Source: BNXB01 sp031548005 (GTDB lineage: Bacteria > Bacteroidota > Bacteroidia > Bacteroidales > Azobacteroidaceae). Taken from it: DNA of 64,000 nucleotides. Shown here piece after piece: positions 62,964 through 64,000 of the stretch. The translations under genes and the position numbers were made by a program. The notes under the pieces were generated by a model. It had not been told where the DNA came from. It did no database searches and saw only the letters and a list, made by a program, of their open reading frames with translations. Location: positions 40,924 to 104,923 of the forward strand of contig JAVBRK010000001.1 in assembly GCA_031548005.1 (NCBI GenBank). The letters run 5' to 3'. Numbering within the stretch: the stretch's first letter is position 1; every line of letters begins with the position of its first letter.

Positions 62964-64000
62964 ATGACAGACTCATCTATATTCGAAAATAAGAAAGCAG
63001 CCTACTTTACATTGGGATGTAAATTAAACTTTGCAGAAACATCTACCATCGGTAAGATGCTGGCAGAACAGGGAATACGAAAAGTGACAGCGGGAGAAAC
63101 CGCCGACATCTGCATCATTAATACCTGCTCGGTAACGGAACTGGCGGATAAAAAATGCCGTCAGGCCATTCGTAAAATCAGCAATCAGCACCCCGGGGCA
63201 TTTGTAGTGGTGACCGGATGTTACGCCCAGCTCAAACCGGAGGATATAAAAAATATCCCGGGCGTCGATCTGGTATTAGGAACCGACCGCAAAATGGATA
63301 TTCTGAAACTTCTGGAAGAAACCCGGTTAGATAAAAATAACGGATCGACCATCGTTTCACCTATCAAAGATGTGAAAACATTCACGCCGTCCTGTTCCAG
63401 TGACGACCGTACCCGGCATTTTCTGAAAGTTCAGGATGGATGCGACTATTACTGTACCTATTGTACTATTCCTCTCGCCCGTGGCAGAAGCCGGAACGGA
63501 AGCATCAGCGAACTGGTCCGGATGGCCGAGCATGCCGGTCGCGAGGGAGGGAGGGAAATCGTACTGACCGGAGTTAATATCGGAGATTTCGGTAAAACCA
63601 CCGGTGAAACCTTTTATGATCTGGTGCGGGCGCTGGATGAGGTGGATACCATCAGCCGGTTCAGGATTTCTTCGATCGAACCCAACTTGCTGACAGACGA
63701 GATCCTCGATTTTGTATCCAGATCCAAACGATTTGCCCCCCACTTCCATATTCCTCTGCAATCCGGATCGGATCAGGTGCTGAAACTGATGCACCGGAAA
63801 TACGATACGGCTCTTTTTGCCTCCAAAATAGAAAAAATTAAAACATGGATGCCTGACGCATTTATTGGGGTAGATGTCATCGTTGGAGTCCGTGGAGAAA
63901 CCGACGAGTATTTTGACCAGGCCCGATCGTTTATCGAATCACTGGAAATCTCCCAATTGCATGTATTTTCCTATTCTGAGCGGGCCGGAACGCAGGCCCT
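62964..64000 (+). CDS. mtaB: tRNA (t6A37) methylthiotransferase MtaB, 5' part
   Basis: Radical-SAM enzyme adding a methylthio group to t6A37 in tRNA. ATG at 62964. The frame stays open to the window edge (345 codons, C-terminus missing). The UPF0004 domain has three cluster-binding Cys, including LGCKLNFAET near 18-27, NTCSVTEL and TGCYA. The radical-SAM CxxxCxxC is in GCDYYCTYCTIP near 157-168. LQSGSDQVLKLMHRKYD near 269-285 is family-typical. The TRAM domain lies beyond the window. Confidence 0.9.
   Translation, partial: MTDSSIFENKKAAYFTLGCKLNFAETSTIGKMLAEQGIRKVTAGETADICIINTCSVTELADKKCRQAIRKISNQHPGAFVVVTGCYAQLKPEDIKNIPGVDLVLGTDRKMDILKLLEETRLDKNNGSTIVSPIKDVKTFTPSCSSDDRTRHFLKVQDGCDYYCTYCTIPLARGRSRNGSISELVRMAEHAGREGGREIVLTGVNIGDFGKTTGETFYDLVRALDEVDTISRFRISSIEPNLLTDEILDFVSRSKRFAPHFHIPLQSGSDQVLKLMHRKYDTALFASKIEKIKTWMPDAFIGVDVIVGVRGETDEYFDQARSFIESLEISQLHVFSYSERAGTQA

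Overview
The window is about 64 kb of a Bacteroidetes chromosome, most likely order Bacteroidales. This rests on several things: a SusC/SusD pair with a FecR anti-sigma factor and an ECF sigma factor, many lipoproteins whose lipobox is directly followed by small or acidic residues, DUF4251, DUF4136 and DUF1080 proteins, a second EF-G paralogue, and recurrent -7 promoter elements of the form TAnnTTTG, some with a TTTG -33 element 20 bp upstream. The genus cannot be fixed from the sequence alone. No rRNA gene, tRNA gene or CRISPR array was found.

Region by region. 1-5.9 kb: the end of an unknown gene, threonine-to-glycine catabolism (kbl, tdh), mutL, a cytosolic-looking NlpC/P60 muropeptide peptidase and a convergent M48 lipoprotein peptidase. 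6.1-11.5 kb: an arginine operon, argR, a GNAT acyltransferase, argG, argC and argD, preceded by two ARG-box-like palindromes 21 bp apart, followed by proC with its own promoter. 11.5-17 kb: an XRE-cupin regulator overlapping an acyl-CoA ligase, a Fur-family regulator overlapping purA, a membrane zinc peptidase and a DUF151 nuclease-like protein. 17-22.7 kb (minus strand): a divergent membrane pyrophosphatase, a uracil/xanthine permease, an M24 peptidase and pepE, divergent from typA/bipA. 25.2-34 kb (minus strand): a compact polysaccharide-utilisation-type locus with sigma factor, FecR, STN-SusC, SusD and a secreted hydrolase gene that appears frameshifted near its 3' end. 34.5-37.4 kb: tldD with a twin-arginine signal, and pmbA. 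37.4-44.5 kb (minus strand): rhaD, rhaB, then a Tat-exported Gfo/Idh/MocA oxidoreductase, a tandem DUF1080 (3-keto-glycoside hydrolase) protein, an esterase and an SGNH-like protein, with a divergent AraC regulator.

45.5-53 kb: a short promoter-to-terminator unit that may encode a 22-residue peptide or a small RNA, an outer-membrane protein plus a DUF4136 lipoprotein, dipeptidyl peptidase IV, then a decayed defence-type island. The island holds an XRE gene with an internal amber codon, a helicase/nuclease remnant, an AlbA_2 fragment and a truncated insertion-sequence end. It is followed by a DUF1080 lipoprotein and a three-gene YtxH/holin-like envelope cluster. 53-64 kb: guaA, a GH95 alpha-fucosidase lipoprotein, an outer-membrane barrel, DUF2007, lon with a sigma-54-like upstream element, an EF-G paralogue whose catalytic histidine is replaced by serine, and the start of mtaB, which runs off the window.

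Most of the window is ordinary core metabolism. The observations I consider most worth pursuing are the EF-G paralogue that looks GTPase-dead, the decaying defence island at 49.6-51.06 kb, the orphan small transcription unit at 45.6-45.9 kb, the Tat-signal TldD paired with a signal-less PmbA, and the lysine-bearing divergent pyrophosphatase.
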